Source: Massilia solisilvae (GTDB taxonomy: Bacteria > Pseudomonadota > Gammaproteobacteria > Burkholderiales > Burkholderiaceae_D). Taken from it: a DNA stretch of 64,000 bases. Of the stretch, positions 59,436-64,000 are shown piece by piece. The notes below the pieces were generated by a model, which was not told where the DNA came from, ran no database searches, and was given only the letters and a program-made list of their open reading frames with translations. The DNA is taken from contig NZ_JANUGV010000009.1 of assembly GCF_024753215.1 (NCBI RefSeq), forward strand, positions 61,759 through 125,758, read 5' to 3'. The stretch's first letter is position 1, and the number at the start of each line of letters is the position of its first letter. The position numbers were made by a program, and so were the translations under genes.

Positions 59436-59828
59436 ATGATGTCCGCCTTGTACCACCCCAGCCTGCGCGATTGCCGCCGGCTGTTCCTGCGCAATTACGA
59501 AGTCATGATCAACATCGGCGTGCACGACTTCGAAAAGAAGGGCGAGCAGCGCGTGCTGATCAACGTCGATCTGTACATCCCGCTGGCGCAGTCCACGCCC
59601 AAGGCCGACCAGCTGTCGGAAGTGGTGGACTACGACTTCATGCGCGAGACCATCGCCCGCCGCATGGCCCTGGGCCACGTACAGCTGCAGGAAACGCTGT
59701 GCGACGACGTCGCGCGCTCGATGCTGTCGCACCCGCTGGTGCGCGCGGTGCGCGTGTCGACCATGAAGCCGGACGTGTATCCCGACTGCGAGGGCGTGGG
59801 CGTCGAAGTTTTCCAGATCAAGGATTGA
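59436..59828 (+). CDS. folB: Dihydroneopterin aldolase
   Basis: A 130-residue FolB, which splits dihydroneopterin to hydroxymethyl-dihydropterin and glycolaldehyde in folate synthesis. INIGVHDFEKKGEQRVLINVDLY is the N-terminal signature; the conserved Glu and Lys near VVDYDFMRE and VSTMKPDVYPDCEGVGVE form the active site. It lies 40 bases after the pteridine reductase-like gene and two bases before ttcA. Confidence 0.93.
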   Translation: MMSALYHPSLRDCRRLFLRNYEVMINIGVHDFEKKGEQRVLINVDLYIPLAQSTPKADQLSEVVDYDFMRETIARRMALGHVQLQETLCDDVARSMLSHPLVRAVRVSTMKPDVYPDCEGVGVEVFQIKD

Positions 59829-59830
59829 GC

Positions 59831-60742
59831 ATGAGTGAAGCAGCAACCGAAGAATTGAGCGCCAGGCAGTTGGACAAGATCGCGCACGAGAACAACAAGC
59901 TGCACAAGCGGCTGTGCCGCCTGGTGGGCCAGGCCATCGGCGACTTCAACATGATCGAGGACGGCGACAAGGTGATGGTGTGCCTGTCCGGCGGCAAGGA
60001 CAGCTACGCCCTGCTCGACATCTTGATGACGCTGCGCGAGCGCGCGCCGATCCATTTCGACATCGTGGCCGTCAACCTGGACCAGAAGCAGCCGGGCTTC
60101 CCGGCCGACGTGCTGCCGGGCTACCTGTCCAAGCTGGGCATCCCGTTCCACATCGAGAACCAGGACACCTACAGCATCGTCAAGCGCCTGATCCCGGAAG
60201 GCAAGACCACCTGCTCGCTGTGCTCGCGCCTGCGCCGCGGCATCTTGTACCGCGTGGCCGATGAACTGGGCTGCAACAAGATCGCGCTGGGCCACCACCG
60301 CGACGACATCCTCGAAACCTTCTTCCTCAACATGTTCTTCGGCGGCAAACTCAAGGGCATGCCGGCCAAGCTGGTGTCGGACGATGGCAAGCACATGGTG
60401 ATCCGCCCCATGGCCTACGTGAAGGAAGAGGACACGGCGCGCTACGCCGAGGTCAAGCAGTTCCCGATCATCCCGTGCGACCTGTGTGGCTCGCAGGAGA
60501 ACCTGCAGCGCAAGCAGATCAAGAACCTGATGCGCGAGTGGGAGAAGAAGCATCCGGGCCGCGTGGAGAACATCTTCTCGGCGCTATCGACCGTGGTGCC
60601 GTCGCACCTGATGGACCGCTCGCTGTTCGGCTTCACCGACATCAAGGCCGACGGGGTGGCAAACCCCAACGGCGACATCGCGTTCGACGAGGAACCGTGC
60701 TCGACGCCGGAGACCAATACGATTTCGCTGCAGCGGCTGTAA
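59831..60742 (+). CDS. ttcA: tRNA 2-thiocytidine biosynthesis protein TtcA
   Basis: A 303-residue enzyme that adds sulfur to cytidine 32 of some tRNAs, using ATP and an iron-sulfur cluster. VMVCLSGGKDSYALLDIL carries the PP-loop SGGKDS; CSLCSRLRRGILY has the CxxC cysteines, and IPCDLCGSQ supplies the third Cys region. The ATG lies two bases after the folB stop, so it is part of the same operon; a strong terminator follows. Confidence 0.96.
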   Translation: MSEAATEELSARQLDKIAHENNKLHKRLCRLVGQAIGDFNMIEDGDKVMVCLSGGKDSYALLDILMTLRERAPIHFDIVAVNLDQKQPGFPADVLPGYLSKLGIPFHIENQDTYSIVKRLIPEGKTTCSLCSRLRRGILYRVADELGCNKIALGHHRDDILETFFLNMFFGGKLKGMPAKLVSDDGKHMVIRPMAYVKEEDTARYAEVKQFPIIPCDLCGSQENLQRKQIKNLMREWEKKHPGRVENIFSALSTVVPSHLMDRSLFGFTDIKADGVANPNGDIAFDEEPCSTPETNTISLQRL

Positions 60743-60771
60743 TTCCTCCTAAAGCAGTTCCCCTTCCCCTG

Positions 60772-60803
60772 AAAGCCCGGCATTTGTTGCCGGGCTTTTT
60801 TTT
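60772..60803 (+). terminator. Rho-independent terminator after ttcA
   Basis: Stem AGCCCGGCA / TGCCGGGCT with a five-base loop and a run of eight T residues, 30 bases past the ttcA stop codon. Confidence 0.95.
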
Positions 60804-60943
60804 CGGTTAAGCGCGATGCATACGCTGCATCCGCCTCATTGTTCAGAATCAACAAATTCTGCTGAGTGGGGCTTTCGCAATTCCAAGTTCTGCGCTGCAG
60901 CGTAGCCTTCGAGAACCCTCTCCCAAAGGCCCCGCTCATTCCC

Positions 60944-63900
60944 ATGTCCAAACCACTCCTGATGCATTGGTTCGCGCGCGTGTCCGTTTGCACTTTCTCC
61001 GTTCTTGCTGCCCTGCCCACTGTTTCCGTCGCGGAGACGCCATCGGTATCCCGATATCAGGACCAAAACCAATTGATTCGAGCTCCACAAGCGCTTGCCA
61101 GTTTGGGTACCAACCTTTTTGGTGACAAAGTCAATCTATATACCGGCGCTCTCGAATTCATACAGACCGACGTCAGCCTTTCGGGTAACAGCTCCCTGCC
61201 AGTTCAGATGGGTCGGCGATTAGTGGCCGGAGTTACTGCCTCGACCGATAACACTTCGTTTGGAAACTGGGATATGGAAATTCCCCACCTCCACGGCGTC
61301 TTTTCCGAGGGATGGGTTGATGTTCACGGCAACAATTCCCGCTGCAGCGTATTCGGTGCGCCCGAACCGGTGGGCCCGGACGGCACCGCCAACTTTAGTG
61401 CAATAGAATTCTGGCACGGTAATTTCATTTACGTCCCAGGTTATGGGGACCAGGAAATGCTCGCACGACGTACGGGTAATACGCTGGCACCCGGTGGCAA
61501 CGCTTCCCAGTATCCCGTCGTCACCCGGAACAATTGGCAATTCAGCTGCCTCCCTTCCATGAAACGCGGCAGCGGTGAAGGCTTCTTAGCAATCGCACCT
61601 GACGGCACAACCTACCAGTTCGATTGGATGGTCGCGCGCGGGTTGTTAAAGCTGACAAAGTCCAACCCAGCCCCGGCCCCCAGCGTCACTGACAGCGAGC
61701 TTGATCCCATCCCACATGCGTTCCCTACTCGATCTATCGGTCGGAAGTATGGATCTTGCCAACGCTGATCACGGATCGCTATGGGAATACTGTCACCTAC
61801 ACCTATGACTCGGCCAATCCGTGGCAGCTCAAGTCAATCGTCGGCAGCGACGCGAATGGAAGTCCTCGCCGGCTCGACTTAACTTACGTTTCGTCGACGT
61901 CGAATCTCATCAGCACCCTTTCGGATGGCACGCGGACATGGCGTTACACCTACGATACTTCCGCGCCCCAAGCTCGACTCACGAGTGTGATCCTGCCGGA
62001 TCAATCAAGGTGGTCGCTATCAGACATTTACCCTCTTGTAAAAAGCTTGGAATATCAAAGTCCAGGCGGCTGCACTGACAACGGCTATTACGACGTCACT
62101 TCGATTTCTGGCAGCATGGTGCACCCATCAGGGGCACGAGGTGACTTCACGTTAACACCGACGAAGCATGGACGTGCTGGAGTTGAAAAGCAGTGCCTGG
62201 AGGTCGGTAGCGACGCCGAAATTGCCATGTACCCTTGGGTTTTTGATACCTATTCGCTAGTACGCAAACAGATTTCCGGTCCAGGTTTGCAGCCTCTGGT
62301 GTGGACCACGGAATATCCCGAAGCCCAGCCGAGCTGGGCCCCATGCAATGGCTGCCTGGCTTGGAAAACGGTCGCGGTTACGGACCCCGAATCGCATCGA
62401 ACCGAATACACGTTTGGAACGCTGTACCGCGAAACCGAGGGTCAGCTCCTCCAGGTTTTCGCCTACGACCGCGGCGGCAACCTCTTGAGAAAGACCACTA
62501 CGAACTATGTCGAGCCACTCCAACCGTTCGGCTTCAGCGCACAAGGTCGGGGGGACGGGGCGCTTGCTGCAAAGGTAATCGAAACGGGCAGCAGAGTGAC
62601 TGTGCAGCAGGGCGTGAGCTTTAGTTGGCAAGCGCAATCGTTTAATGAATATGCACAGCCGACTCAAATCGTCCGCTCGAGCACACTCGGGTACAGCCGC
62701 GGCGAAACCACCAAGTACAACAACAACACGGCCAAATGGGTGTTGGGCCAGGTAGAGCAAGTAACGGAAGGCAGTACTGGGCGAGTTCCTGTCCTGAACG
62801 GATATAACGCGACTACAGCCAACCTCGAGACAGTCCGCAAGTTCGGCCAGCTCGAGAAAACACTAGCCTATAACGCTGACGGAACGCTCTACACCCAAAA
62901 GGACGGCAAAGGACAGACCACAACTTATAGCAACTACAAGCGCGGCATACCGCTAAACGTACGTTATGCGGACGGCACCAGCGAGTCTGCCACCGTGGAC
63001 AATCTTGGCCTACTCCGATCGGTGACCAACGCTGCTGGTTTCATTACTGGCTACGACTATGATGCGATAGGGCGCCTGAGAGCGATCTCCTACCCCGGAG
63101 GTGATACCGTCGCCTGGAATCCGACGATCATCTCGTATTCGCAGTCAACCGTTAACGAATATGGCCTCGAGCCCGGCCACTGACGCCAGCAGGTCACAAC
63201 GGGATCAGCAGCAACGACCACCTACTACGATGCCTTATGGCGCCCTGTGTACACAGAGCGCTTGGACCAAGCGGACCCAGGGACGATTCGCGTCGTACGC
63301 AGGCGCTTCGACAGTGGGAACAACAAGATATTCGAATCATATCCGGCGCGCAGCTACGATCTCGCGGCAAACGACGGGGTGTATCAGGAATATGACGCGC
63401 TGGGCCGCCCAACCGTGACCAGCGCCATCAGTGAGCTGGGAGTCCTGTACTCTGGATTCACATACGTGAACGGCTTCCAGAAGTACTACACCGATGCGCG
63501 CGGGAACAGCTGGCTTCATGCCTACCAGGCATTCGACGAACCGGTTGAGGGCGCGATCACCAACATTGCGATGTCGGAAGGCGTCAACGTCTCGATCCAG
63601 CGCGACATATTCGGAAAGCCGACAGCGGTGACCCGAAGTGGCGGCGGCAAAAGCGTCACGCGCGCTTACGTCTACGACAGCGCCCAGCGGCTATGCAAGA
63701 CCATAGAACCCGAAACCAAGTCGACCATACAGGACTACGACCTGGCCGGGAACGTGCTGTGGCGGGCTCCTGGTCTCGCCTTGCCGTCCGCCAGCTGTGA
63801 CACTGCCAGCGCTCCGGCTGCGAAGAAGATCAGTTATGGCTACGACGCGCTCAACAGATTGCGCACGACCACCTTTGGCGACGGCAGCCCTTCCATCAGC

Positions 63901-64000
63901 CGCACCTATACACCCGACGGCCTGCTCGCGACGATCACATCGAATGGTTCGACCTGGACCAACACCTATAACGGCCGTCGTTTGAACGAAAAGGAAAGGG
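60944..64000 (+). pseudogene. RHS-repeat protein gene, broken, continues past the window
   Basis: A gene for a secreted RHS/YD-repeat protein. The first part starts MSKPLLMHWFARVSVCTFSV (signal peptide, about 1-32) and runs to a stop at 61766-61768. The RHS reading continues in a different frame from about 61735 (ILPTLITDRYGNTVTYTYD), so a frameshift lies near 61720-61740. The second part is open to an in-frame TGA at 63181 inside YGLEPGH(stop)RQQVTTG, where RHS proteins normally have GHWRQ: TGG changed to TGA. The same frame then stays open to the window end, with YYDALWRPV, YDALGRP and YDSAQRL repeats. So it carries two lesions and no toxin end is visible. Lower GC than the neighbours suggests transfer. 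Sequencing error is an alternative. Confidence 0.8.

Noticed and set aside
61720..61768. Programmed frameshift in the RHS gene
   Set aside because: No slippery heptamer followed by a stem-loop was seen at the frame change.
63181..63183. TGA as a selenocysteine or readthrough codon in the RHS gene
   Set aside because: The family has Trp at this site, not Cys; no SECIS-like hairpin is evident and the gene has another lesion. A simple TGG-to-TGA mutation explains it.

Overview
The window looks like chromosomal DNA of a high-GC betaproteobacterium of the Oxalobacteraceae, most likely Massilia or a close relative. This is inferred from the block tRNA-tuf-tRNA-secE-nusG-rplKAJL-rpoBC, the style of the proteins, and short palindromic repeats of the kind common in that group. 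I could run no database search, so the genus is a guess. No CRISPR array, rRNA gene or insertion sequence was found.

Bases 1-12.3 kb: a partial cysteine desulfurase-like gene divergent from an Lrp/AsnC regulator; an orphan amino-acid-type binding protein; a DUF885 hydrolase; an anaerobic (class III) ribonucleotide reductase operon nrdD-nrdD'-nrdG in which the glycyl-radical segment is a separate 60-residue gene, preceded by a cobalamin riboswitch, a sigma70-like promoter and a pair of NrdR-like boxes; then a minus-strand cluster of response regulator, periplasmic binding protein, histidine kinase and M14 carboxypeptidase. Bases 12.3-26.1 kb: a TonB-like protein, two adjacent M28-type peptidase genes (the first has lost catalytic residues), a small exported protein, sodC, a LuxR-like regulator, an exported zincin, an exported catalase-like peroxidase, rnk, a GNAT acetyltransferase, and a cytochrome b561-QseB-QseC-like operon with a PmrA/QseB-type direct repeat upstream.

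Bases 26.3-35.3 kb: a soluble two-PAS chemoreceptor, a three-domain CheW, cheR and cheD; then an accessory region. The accessory region holds an orphan type VI module (hcp, MepA-like peptidoglycan hydrolase, two related periplasmic immunity candidates), a decayed second copy of the 3' end of rpoC with its own terminator, and an AT-richer GHKL ATPase gene lying between that remnant and the intact rpoC. This flanked insert is the most interesting part of the window and could be a small defence cargo.

Bases 35.3-49.6 kb: the transcription/translation block on the minus strand, from a strong promoter ahead of tRNA-Tyr through tRNA-Gly, tRNA-Thr, tuf, tRNA-Trp, secE, nusG, rplK, rplA, an L10-type leader, rplJ, rplL, rpoB and rpoC to a clear terminator. 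Palindromic repeats sit in the nusG-rplK, rplL-rpoB and rpoB-rpoC gaps. Bases 49.7-64 kb: a membrane-bound GGDEF-EAL protein converging on an HDOD protein and a receiver-TPR protein with Glu at the phosphorylation site; a DnaJ-domain membrane protein; an NDUFAF7-type methyltransferase; the folate/tRNA group folM-like, folB, ttcA; and an RHS-repeat gene broken by a frameshift and an in-frame TGA, running off the end.
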